Assembly: GCF_000495815.1 (NCBI RefSeq)
Contig: NZ_AWGE01000001.1
Span: 372,001-436,000 of the forward strand
DNA length: 64,000 bases
Reading direction: 5' to 3'
Origin: Asticcacaulis sp. AC466
GTDB taxonomy: Bacteria; Pseudomonadota; Alphaproteobacteria; Caulobacterales; Caulobacteraceae
The notes under the pieces are model-generated. The model saw only the letters and a program-made list of their open reading frames with translations, did no database searches and was not told the DNA's origin. Positions 46,594 through 54,330 of the stretch are shown here, piece after piece; position 1 is the stretch's first letter; each line of letters starts with the position of its first letter. Made by a program: the position numbers and the translations under genes.

Positions 46594-48108
46594 ATGACCG
46601 AAAAGCCAAGCACCGAAAAATCCGATACCAAAGACTCAGGCGCCGAAAAACCAGATGTGGGCTTCCGCCCTGAGGCGCGCAGCCCACGTGGTTTCATAGA
46701 CAAGCGCGCCGGACAGATTGCCATTGAGCGGCATCTGATTGCCACTGTGTCGAAGGTCTATGAAGACTTCGGCTTTGAAGCCTTGCAAACGCCCGCGTTC
46801 GAGTATGCCGACGCGCTGGGGAAGTTTCTGCCCGATTCGGACCGTCCGAACGTTGGCGTCTTCGCCCAGCAGGACGATGATGAGCAATGGATGGCATTGC
46901 GCTATGATCTGACGGCGCCGTTGGCGCGGTTTGCGGCGCAAAACTGGGAGACCCTGCCCAAGCCGTTCCGGCGCTATGCCTTCGGTCCCGTCTGGCGCAA
47001 TGAAAAACCGGGTCCCGGTCGTCTGCGCGAATTCATGCAATGCGATGCGGACATTGTCGGTTCCGACCGTCCCGAAGCCGATGCTGAAATGATCGCCCTG
47101 GCGGTCGCCGGCTATAAGGCGCTTGACGTGCCGGTGCGCCTGCGCATCAATAACCGCAAGCTTTTGAACGGCCTTCTGGCCAGTCTCGGCGTTGTCGATT
47201 CGGTGCAGCAACTGGGCGTTCTGCGCGCCATCGACAAGCTGGATCGCTTTGGGCTGGAAGGGGTCGCCTTGCTGCTTGGCGCCGGGCGCAAAGACGAGAG
47301 TGGTGACTTTACCAAAGGGGCGCAACTGCCCGCCACGGCCATTCAGCCCGTGCTCGATTTCGTCAGCGCCGGCGGCGCGGCGACGCGGGCCGAGGTTCTG
47401 GAAAAACTGGCGGCGGTACTGGTCAATTCGGCCGAAGGTCAGGCCGGTCTCGAAGACCTTGCGCGTATCAATACCGCTGTGACGGCGATGGGCGTGGCCG
47501 AAGACGCTGCGATTTTCGATCCGGGCATTGTTCGCGGTCTGGAATACTATACCGGACCGGTATTCGAAGCGGAGCTGCTGCTGCAAACGCTGGATGAAAA
47601 GGGCAATCTGGTTCAGATGGGCAGTGTCGGGGGCGGCGGGCGTTACGATGACCTCGTGGCGCGCTTCACCGGCCAGCCAGTGCCTGCAACCGGTTTCTCC
47701 TTTGGCGTTTCACGTCTGGCGGCTGCCTTGGCGCTCACCGGCACGGCGAAGGCGGCGGCGCGGGGGCCGATCGTTATCATCGCCTTCTCTGAATCGGACA
47801 TGGGAGAATATTTCAAGCTCGCTGCTGAAATCCGCGCTGCCGGCCTGCCGGCCGAAGTCTATCTCGGTCGTTCGGGCATGAAGGCGCAAATGAAGTATGC
47901 CGACCGGCGAGTCAGCCCCGCCGCTGTCATGATCGGTGAGGATGAGTTGAAATCTGGTAGCGTTACCATAAAAGATCTCGACCTCGGCCGGGATCTGGCC
48001 GCGCAAATAAGTGACAACAAGGCGTGGCGCGAAGGTCGTCCAGGGCAGGTGACCTTGCCCCGCGCGGAAGCGATCAAGCATTTGAAATCTATAGTGGAAT
48101 CCAATTGA
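46594..48108 (+). CDS. hisS: histidine--tRNA ligase (alphaproteobacterial type)
   Basis: HisRS charges tRNA-His. The 504-residue class II synthetase has motif 2 RRYAFGPVWRNEKPGPGRLR then EFMQCDADIVGS, histidine-site FDPGIVRGLEYYTGPVFEAE, motif 3 GFSFGVSRLAAAL, and a C-terminal anticodon-binding domain (about 395-504). The PGPGR motif-2 loop is the divergent alphaproteobacterial form, known to act on tRNA-His lacking the otherwise universal G-1. The alternative would be the HisZ regulator, but the complete anticodon domain argues for HisRS. The N-terminus has a polar 30-residue extension with Glu-Lys repeats. Confidence 0.92.
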   Translation: MTEKPSTEKSDTKDSGAEKPDVGFRPEARSPRGFIDKRAGQIAIERHLIATVSKVYEDFGFEALQTPAFEYADALGKFLPDSDRPNVGVFAQQDDDEQWMALRYDLTAPLARFAAQNWETLPKPFRRYAFGPVWRNEKPGPGRLREFMQCDADIVGSDRPEADAEMIALAVAGYKALDVPVRLRINNRKLLNGLLASLGVVDSVQQLGVLRAIDKLDRFGLEGVALLLGAGRKDESGDFTKGAQLPATAIQPVLDFVSAGGAATRAEVLEKLAAVLVNSAEGQAGLEDLARINTAVTAMGVAEDAAIFDPGIVRGLEYYTGPVFEAELLLQTLDEKGNLVQMGSVGGGGRYDDLVARFTGQPVPATGFSFGVSRLAAALALTGTAKAAARGPIVIIAFSESDMGEYFKLAAEIRAAGLPAEVYLGRSGMKAQMKYADRRVSPAAVMIGEDELKSGSVTIKDLDLGRDLAAQISDNKAWREGRPGQVTLPRAEAIKHLKSIVESN

Positions 48109-48254
48109 CACCGATGTCGTAAAAACGTGGTTTTTGTGGCAAATTAATAAAAAAACAATAAGGGTTCCCTGGGGTAAGAAATATTTTTGACATAATGTTA
48201 TAAAAGCAGTTGACAGCCTTGGCGAAAAAATGGTTTTGTCCGCCTCAAGAGAAC

Positions 48255-48366
48255 GGAACTTCTCCCGTAGAGAGAAGTCAGTTCCGGCGTTTCGGGGAGG
48301 AAACGCTCGTTAATTAAAAATAAAAAAGCTCGCCGGGTCTTATCCCCCCTGTGCGAGCTTTTTTTT
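48255..48366 (+). ncRNA. candidate structured RNA or attenuator leader with three hairpins
   Basis: Three consecutive hairpins: H1, GGAAC/GTTCC plus TTCTC/GAGAA (48255-48264 with 48272-48285), a 10-bp stem with a GTCA bulge and loop CCGTAGA; H2, GCGTTTC with GAAACGC (48287-48306), a 7-bp stem with loop GGGGAG; H3, a terminator (48322-48366). The C-rich H3 loop (48344-48349) can pair with the G-rich H2 loop. It lies between hisS and an M13 peptidase gene, on the plus strand. It could be an independent sRNA, a leader of the peptidase gene or a 3' end of hisS. TTGACA hexamers at 48187 and 48210 are possible promoter elements; I found no good -10 for either. Confidence 0.5.
48322..48366 (+). terminator. 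intrinsic terminator between hisS and M13 peptidase
   Basis: Stem AAAAAAGCTCGC (48322-48333) with GCGAGCTTTTTT (48353-48364), a 19-base loop and an eight-T run. It ends transcription from hisS or the candidate RNA, 210 bases before the peptidase start. Confidence 0.88.
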
Positions 48367-48576
48367 GCCTTAAATTCATAAAAATTGACGATGTGGTCAA
48401 AAGGTGCGCGAACGTGCTGTGGTGCAGCGGCGTATTGTTTTGTATCGCTGGGCTCTGTTTGTATCGAATGTGACCACATTACCAAATGTTCATGAGACGA
48501 AACCGTTAAACTGTACCAATGTGCGCCTCTGTTTTCGGCGCCATCTTTCGGCGGCGTCTGTTCTTGGGAGCGCTGC

Positions 48577-50694
48577 ATGCGTAATACGACACTCACCTCA
48601 GTCCTGGCCCTGTCTTCAGCGCTTCTGTCCGCGGCGTTTCTGACCGCGTTACCGGCGGCCGCAGAGATGGCGGGCCCACCGTCTGCCGACTCTTTGTTCG
48701 CCCAGACGCTGGCCGCCGGCGGTGGTAGTGAGAGCACAGTCGCCAAGCGGTACGGCAAATGGGGGTTCGATACCACCGGCATGGACAAGACCGTCAAGCC
48801 GGGCAATGACTTCTTCCAATATGCCAACGGGACCGCACTGAAAAACATGGTCATCCCCGGCGACCAGCCCGGCTACGGTTCCTTCAATGCCCTGTACGAC
48901 CTGTCGGAACTGCGCCTCAAGGCCCTGGTTACTGGTCTGGCGGCGCGAACCGACCTGACGGGCGAAGACCTCAAGATTGCCGACCTGTATCGCTCGGCCA
49001 TGAACGCCGACCTGAAAAACCAGCTTGATGTGAAGCCTCTGCAGCCGGAACTGGCCAAGATCGCCGCGATTTCCAACAAGGACGATATGGCGGCCTTCAT
49101 GGGATCGACCTCGGCAACCTTCGGCGGCGCCATTTTCAACGTCTTCGTTTATGATGATGCCAAGAAGCCCGGTTATCGCGCACTCCAAATGGGGCAGTCC
49201 GGTCTCGGTCTGCCCGACCGCGACTACTATTTGTCGGCGACCTATGCCGACAAAAAGGCTGCCTATGAGGTCTATATCAAGGACATGCTGACCATGGTCG
49301 GCTACGCCAACCCGGACCAGGCGGCCAAGAACATCGTCGCCTTTGAAACGCAGATCGCCCAGGTATCGTGGACCAAGATCGAAAGTCGCGACGACACCAA
49401 GACCTATAATCCCATGGCGCTGAAAGATCTGAACGCCTACGCGCCGGGCTTCAACTGGGACGGCTTCTTCGCGGCCGCCGGTGTGAGCCAGGCCCAGAAG
49501 GTTATCGTGGCGCAAAATACCGCCGTGCCGAAGATCGCCAAGATTTTCGCCGATACACCGCTGGAAACGCTCAAGGCGTGGGAAACCTTCCAGGCGACCG
49601 ACCAGGCTTCGGCCTATCTGTCCGACCGCTTCTACAGCCGTCGTTTCGATTTCCGGTCCAAGGCGCTTTATGGCGTGGCCGAGCAGCGCCCGCTGTGGAA
49701 GCGCGCCATCGGCACGACCGACGACAAGATGGGCGAGGCCTTGGGTCGGGCCTATGTCCGCGATTACTTCCCGCCGGAATCCAAGGCGAAGATGGAGGCC
49801 CTGGTCAGCGATCTTTTGGCGGCGATGAAAATCCGCATCGAGAACCTGACCTGGATGAGCGCGCCGACCAAGGCCAAGGCGCTCGAAAAGCTGTCCACCT
49901 TTGGCGTCAAGATCGGCTATCCGAACAAATGGCGCGACTATTCGGCCCTGGTCATCAAGGCTGACGACCTATACGGCAATGTCGAACGGTCGTCGGCATT
50001 TGAATGGGCCTACAATGTCTCGCATATCGACAAGGAAATCGATCCCGAGGATTGGGAAATGACGCCGCAAACGGTCAATGCCTATTATTCGCCGACCAAG
50101 AACGAAATCGTCTTCCCCGCCGCCATCCTGCAACCGCCCTTCTTCGATCCGAATGCAGATCCGGCGGTCAACTATGGCGCCATTGGCGGCGTTATCGGCC
50201 ATGAAATCACCCATGGCTTCGACGATCAGGGCCGCCACTACGACTCGACGGGCGCGTTGGTCGAGTGGTGGACGCCCGAGGACGCCGCCAAGTTCGATGC
50301 ACAGACCAAGGCGCTCGGTGCTCAATACGATGGCTATGAACCCGTTGCCGGCGTTCACATTCAGGGCGGTCTGACCATGGGCGAAAATATAGCCGACATG
50401 GGCGGCATTCTGCTGGGACTGGACGCCTATCATCTGTCGCTTAAGGGCAAGCCCGCTCCGGTCATTGATGGCTTTACCGGCGATCAACGCGTCTTCCTGG
50501 GGTTTGCCCAGGTCTGGCAGTCGAAATACCAGCCCGACTTTCTGAAGTTCTTGGTGTCGTCCGACCCACATTCGCCGGACAAATTCCGCGCGATCGGCAG
50601 TGTTCGTAACGTCGATGCCTGGTATACGGCGTTCGGCGTCAAGCCAGGCGACACATATTATGTGAAGCCTGCAGACCGCGTGAAAATCTGGTAA
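48577..50694 (+). CDS. exported M13 family metallopeptidase (copy 1)
   Basis: A 705-residue neprilysin-like zinc peptidase. The signal peptide ends near AAAEM. The zinc site is VIGHEITHGFDDQG, with His542 and His546 as ligands; the third is the glutamate in ENIADMGGILLGLDAY. The substrate motif VNAYYSPTKNEIVFPAAIL (NAYY) and the C-terminal DPHSPDKFRAIGSVRN are family hallmarks. It likely degrades small peptides in the periplasm. The genome holds a paralogue 1.3 kb downstream on the other strand. A leader of at least 210 bases follows a terminator. Confidence 0.95.
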   Translation: MRNTTLTSVLALSSALLSAAFLTALPAAAEMAGPPSADSLFAQTLAAGGGSESTVAKRYGKWGFDTTGMDKTVKPGNDFFQYANGTALKNMVIPGDQPGYGSFNALYDLSELRLKALVTGLAARTDLTGEDLKIADLYRSAMNADLKNQLDVKPLQPELAKIAAISNKDDMAAFMGSTSATFGGAIFNVFVYDDAKKPGYRALQMGQSGLGLPDRDYYLSATYADKKAAYEVYIKDMLTMVGYANPDQAAKNIVAFETQIAQVSWTKIESRDDTKTYNPMALKDLNAYAPGFNWDGFFAAAGVSQAQKVIVAQNTAVPKIAKIFADTPLETLKAWETFQATDQASAYLSDRFYSRRFDFRSKALYGVAEQRPLWKRAIGTTDDKMGEALGRAYVRDYFPPESKAKMEALVSDLLAAMKIRIENLTWMSAPTKAKALEKLSTFGVKIGYPNKWRDYSALVIKADDLYGNVERSSAFEWAYNVSHIDKEIDPEDWEMTPQTVNAYYSPTKNEIVFPAAILQPPFFDPNADPAVNYGAIGGVIGHEITHGFDDQGRHYDSTGALVEWWTPEDAAKFDAQTKALGAQYDGYEPVAGVHIQGGLTMGENIADMGGILLGLDAYHLSLKGKPAPVIDGFTGDQRVFLGFAQVWQSKYQPDFLKFLVSSDPHSPDKFRAIGSVRNVDAWYTAFGVKPGDTYYVKPADRVKIW

Positions 50695-50715
50695 GCGGCG
50701 AGCCGGTCCTGGAAA

Positions 50716-50752
50716 CAAAAGCCCGCCTCGACAGAGGCGGGCTTTTGATTTT
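50716..50752. terminator. intrinsic terminator after M13 peptidase copy 1
   Basis: A perfect 14-bp stem (CAAAAGCCCGCCTC at 50716-50729, complement at 50734-50747) around GACA, followed by a T-rich stretch. Its A/T flanks allow use on both strands, also serving the small minus-strand gene ending at 50800. Confidence 0.9.
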
Positions 50753-50799
50753 CATGGCTGGATGTTCGAGGAATCCATCGACTTGCGAACCTTGCCTTC

Positions 50800-50973
50800 C
50801 TATCGCGCGCCGTCGGTCGGGTTGTATTTCAAAAAGGTCGGCAGGTCGTTGCCCGTCAGCGCCATTTCGCGTTTCCAATCGCGTTGCGGCAGATTATGTG
50901 CGGCGACCTGGCAGGACATGACGGCGCCGGCTAGGGCGAAGGCGGCAAGGCAGGCGTAAAAAAAGCGCTTCAT
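50800..50973 (-). CDS. small predicted lipoprotein or exported peptide (57 residues)
   Basis: Starts MKRFFYACLAAFALAGAVMSC, a signal peptide with a possible lipobox VMSC at Cys21. The short mature part, QVAAHNLPQRDWKREMALTG and about 16 more residues, is polar. No family is recognised. It is transcribed away from the tetR region. The nearest TetR-type palindrome is 157 bases upstream, so the gene may belong to the same regulon. The ribosome site is weak. Confidence 0.5.
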   Translation of the reverse strand: MKRFFYACLAAFALAGAVMSCQVAAHNLPQRDWKREMALTGNDLPTFLKYNPTDGAR

Positions 50974-51129
50974 GGCTTTAAAATCCGAACGTGAGACCGG
51001 CGGAACCCGCCGGCGGGCAGGCGGGTGGAGACAGGTTGTCCCCACCCGGTACGCTTCACTGTGCAATCCCCCCTCAGATCCCCCCAAGGGTGTGAACTCC
51101 GCTCTTTCTCATGGGGGCGAACCATGATA

Positions 51130-51199
51130 TGAACGTCGTTCACGAATTCTATATAGCGCAGACGTGAACCGTGTTCAATATAAAAATGAACGGCGTTCA
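51130..51199. promoter_or_regulatory. three TGAAC-N3-GTTCA operators upstream of tetR
   Basis: Three 13-bp palindromes: TGAACGTCGTTCA (51130-51142), TGAACCGTGTTCA (51165-51177) and TGAACGGCGTTCA (51187-51199). Arms are identical; only the three central bases vary. Centre-to-centre spacings are 35 and 22 bases. They fill the space directly before tetR (51221). Such sites are typical TetR-family operators and suggest autoregulation and perhaps control of the divergent small gene. Confidence 0.75.
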
Positions 51200-51220
51200 A
51201 ATTTATTTCAGAGACTTGCC

Positions 51221-51859
51221 ATGGCCACGAAAACCGCACCTAATCCGCCGAAGGCCGCCATATCAGCGACCACCGCAGACCGCCGTCAGGCCCAGCTGGA
51301 GGCCCTTATCGCGGCCGCGGAAAAGCGTATCTGCGAATCGGGAACCCAGAGCCTTAAGGCGCGCGATCTGGCTGCCGATATCGGTGTGGCTCTAGGCGGG
51401 CTATATAATATCGTGCAGGACATGGACGCCTTGCTGCTGCTCGTGTCGTCACGCACTCTGGCGCGGTTGGGGGAGGCGGCACAGGCCGCCACCGGCCATC
51501 TGCCCATGACGACGCGCGCCGAGGCCATAGAGCGTCTTGTGGCTGTGGCACACACCTATCTTGCCTTTGCACGCGATAACCTGCCACTCTGGCGGATGAT
51601 CTTTGAATTGCGGCTGGACAGCCCCTTGCCCGACTGGGCGGCACAGGACCAGTTGCGCCTGTTCCGTCATATTGGCGAGCCGTTACATGTCATCATGCCT
51701 GATCTGGATACGCTTGCGCTAACGGTGCGGGCGCGGACACTGTTCGCCGCCGTACACGGTATTATCAGCATCGGTCTGGAAGAGCGGCTCATCGCCGTGC
51801 CGCCGCAAAAGCTGGCCGACGAAATTGCCTGGCTGACGCGTGCAGCGTGCCAAAAATAG
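51221..51859 (+). CDS. TetR/AcrR family transcriptional regulator
   Basis: A 212-residue regulator. The N-terminal helix-turn-helix (about 25-75) has ALIAAAEKRICESGTQSLKA and DLAADIGVALGGLYNIVQD, the TetR pattern with Tyr in the recognition helix. The C-terminal domain, with TYLAFARDNLPLWRMIFEL, resembles the WHG-type ligand-binding domain. The start at 51221 places it 21 bases after the last of three palindromic operators, so it probably represses itself. Its ligand is unknown. It sits between a small lipoprotein gene and the second M13 peptidase gene. Confidence 0.9.
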   Translation: MATKTAPNPPKAAISATTADRRQAQLEALIAAAEKRICESGTQSLKARDLAADIGVALGGLYNIVQDMDALLLLVSSRTLARLGEAAQAATGHLPMTTRAEAIERLVAVAHTYLAFARDNLPLWRMIFELRLDSPLPDWAAQDQLRLFRHIGEPLHVIMPDLDTLALTVRARTLFAAVHGIISIGLEERLIAVPPQKLADEIAWLTRAACQK

Positions 51860-51896
51860 CGAGTTAACGGGCCTGTCCGGGATAAGGGGCGGGCAA

Positions 51897-51928
51897 AGAA
51901 AAACCCCGCCGATCGATCATCGGCGGGG
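51897..51928 (-). terminator. intrinsic terminator for the second M13 peptidase
   Basis: A perfect 10-bp stem (51904-51913 with 51919-51928, CCCCGCCGAT and its complement). On the minus strand it is followed by GGGGTTTTTC, a T-run, so it ends the minus-strand peptidase gene; on the plus strand the T-run is missing. Confidence 0.82.
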
Positions 51929-51973
51929 CTAAGAACTCTGCCGCGACTTCAGGTTCAGAAGCCGCGACCCTGC

Positions 51974-54121
51974 TTACCAGATGCGGACGCGGTCTTCGGG
52001 TTTCAGGTAGTACTTGTCGCCTTCCTTGACGCCAAAGGCTTCGTACCAGGCATCGATGTTGCGAACGGGGCCGATAACACGGAAGACGGCCGGCGAATGC
52101 GGGTCGGTGGCGACCTGCTGCTTGATGGCATCGTCGCGATACTTGGAGCGCCAGACCTGGGCGAAGCCCATGAAGACGCGCTGGTCACCGGTGAAGCCGT
52201 CCAGAACGGGCGAGGGCTGTCCCTTCAGCGACAGACGATAGGCATCGAGGCCGAGCAAGTTGCCGCCCAGGTCAGCGATGTTTTCACCCATGGTCAGGCC
52301 GCCCTGAACATGGACGCCGGGCAGAGGTTCGAAGGCGTCATATTGTTCGCCATACTTCTTGGCCTGGGCATTGAACTTGGCCGAATCGGCATCGGTCCAC
52401 CAGCTGCGCAGATAGCCTTCGCCGTCGTAATTGCGGCCTTGGTCATCGAAACCATGGGTGATTTCGTGACCGATGACGCCGCCGATACCACCGTAATTGA
52501 CCGCTGCGTCGGCTTCCGGATCGAAGAAGGGCGGTTGCAGGATGGCCGCAGGGAAGACGATTTCATTGCGGGTCGGGGAATAGTAGGCGTTGACGGTCTG
52601 CGGCGTCATACCCCATTCCAGCGGATCGACCGGATTGTCGATCTTGGCGACTTGCCAGGCCCAATCAAAGGCCGATGAACGCTCGATATTGCCGAACAGG
52701 TCGTCCGCCTTGACGTCGAGCTTGGAATAGTCGCGCCACTTATCCGGATAGCCGATCTTGACGCCGAATTTCGACAGCTTCTCCAACGCCTTGGTCTTGG
52801 TCTCAGGCGACATCCAGGTCAGGTTTTCAATGCGGATCTTAAGGGCGGCGCGCAGGTCGGCGACCAACCCTTCCATCTTGGTCTTGGAGGAGGCGGGGAA
52901 ATACTGGTCAACATAGGCGCGGCCGATGGCTTCACCCATGGCGCCGTCGGCGACGCCTATGGCGCGCTTCCAGCGCGGACGCTGGGCCTGGGCGCCGGAC
53001 AGATCGCGGGCGCGGAATTCCCACTGAGCGGTGGCGAAGCGGTTGGAGAGGTAGGGCGCGGCCTGATCGACTGTGCGGAACGTCTCCCATGCCTTCAGCG
53101 TTTCAAGCGGCGTGTCGGCGAAAATCTTGGCGATCTTCGGGAAGGCAGTGTTTTCAGAAACGATAACCTTCTTCGCCTTGTTCAGGCCTGCGGCAGTAAA
53201 ATAGGCATTGAAGTCGAATCCGGGCGCCAGCTTGGTTACGTCAGCGCGTGTCATCGGGTTATAGGTCTTGGTATCGTCGCGGCGCTCAATACGCGTCCAG
53301 GATGCTTCGGCGATGCGGGTTTCCATGGCCACAATGTCCTTGGCGGCCTGGGCGGCGTTCGGGTAACCGACCATGGTCAGCATTTGGGCGACATAGGCCT
53401 CGTACTTGGTCTTCTTGTCGGCATAGGTCGCCGACAAGTAGTAGTCGCGGTCTGGCAGGCCCAGGCCAGCCTGACCCATATACAAGACGTTGATCTGCGG
53501 GTTCTTGGCATCGCCATCGACATAGGCGCTGAAAAAGGCTGAGCCGAAGCTCGACGCACTCTTGCCCATATAGGCGGCCATTTGCGGCTTGGTCTTGATA
53601 TTGCGGATAGACGCGAGTGCCGGGGCCAGCGGCGCGATGTCGAGACGCTGGGCCGTCGCTTCATCCATCATGGACTTATATAGATCGGCGATCTTGGCGT
53701 CGTCGCCGCTCAGGCCCTGTTTCGCGGCCAGGCTGGTGATCAGCACCTTCATACGGTTTTCCGACAGTTCGCGCAGGGCGAGGAAGGAGCCGTAGGAGGT
53801 CCGGTCGGCCGGAATGACCATGTTCTTGACAGCTGTCCCGTTGACATAGTCGAAGAAGTTGTCGCCCGGCCTCACCGAAGTCTCCATGCCGGCGGTGTCT
53901 ATGCCCCAGGTGCCGAACTTCTTGGCCACGGTGTTGGGGGCGGCGTCGTCGCTGCCGGACGAGGCGTCAGCCGACAAGATGGCGTCGAGACTTTCGAGTG
54001 ACTGCATATGACAATAGGCGTCAAGACAGTTGTCCGAGTGAGCGCCGGCATAGGCCGGTGCGCAGGTCAAGGCGAGGCCTGCCAAAGCGGTGGTGGCAGT
54101 CAGAAGCTTCAGAATTTTCAT
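51974..54121 (-). CDS. exported M13 family metallopeptidase (copy 2)
   Basis: A 715-residue paralogue of the peptidase at 48577. It has a signal peptide (MKILKLLTATTALAGLALTC, cleavage near AYAG) and the same zinc motif VIGHEITHGFDDQG (His552 and His556), then ENIADLGGNLLGLDAY and VNAYYSPTRNEIVFPAAIL. The C-terminus ends EDRVRIW. The catalytic halves of the two paralogues are nearly the same, while signal peptides and the first 50 mature residues differ. It is transcribed convergently with tetR and has a terminator after the stop. Confidence 0.95.
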   Translation of the reverse strand: MKILKLLTATTALAGLALTCAPAYAGAHSDNCLDAYCHMQSLESLDAILSADASSGSDDAAPNTVAKKFGTWGIDTAGMETSVRPGDNFFDYVNGTAVKNMVIPADRTSYGSFLALRELSENRMKVLITSLAAKQGLSGDDAKIADLYKSMMDEATAQRLDIAPLAPALASIRNIKTKPQMAAYMGKSASSFGSAFFSAYVDGDAKNPQINVLYMGQAGLGLPDRDYYLSATYADKKTKYEAYVAQMLTMVGYPNAAQAAKDIVAMETRIAEASWTRIERRDDTKTYNPMTRADVTKLAPGFDFNAYFTAAGLNKAKKVIVSENTAFPKIAKIFADTPLETLKAWETFRTVDQAAPYLSNRFATAQWEFRARDLSGAQAQRPRWKRAIGVADGAMGEAIGRAYVDQYFPASSKTKMEGLVADLRAALKIRIENLTWMSPETKTKALEKLSKFGVKIGYPDKWRDYSKLDVKADDLFGNIERSSAFDWAWQVAKIDNPVDPLEWGMTPQTVNAYYSPTRNEIVFPAAILQPPFFDPEADAAVNYGGIGGVIGHEITHGFDDQGRNYDGEGYLRSWWTDADSAKFNAQAKKYGEQYDAFEPLPGVHVQGGLTMGENIADLGGNLLGLDAYRLSLKGQPSPVLDGFTGDQRVFMGFAQVWRSKYRDDAIKQQVATDPHSPAVFRVIGPVRNIDAWYEAFGVKEGDKYYLKPEDRVRIW

Positions 54122-54330
54122 TGGAGGGTTACCTCATGGCCGGACCGGCGCTTATTATTTCGCGACGTATCCGATGGATAAAAATGATACTATCTGCACC
54201 TTATCGGCTTTTTTTCGGGCGGAACATAAATTTTTGGTAATGTTTCATGAAAACGTGCAATGAAGGTTACGATTCGGATAGACATCCCTTTATAATCAAA
54301 ACTGACCCTTAAAATGATAAGTGCCCGAAG

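Noticed and set aside
46594-48108. HisZ (ATP phosphoribosyltransferase regulatory subunit) as identity for the synthetase-like gene
   Set aside because: The C-terminal anticodon-binding domain and complete class II motifs are present, which HisZ lacks, and no hisG is adjacent.
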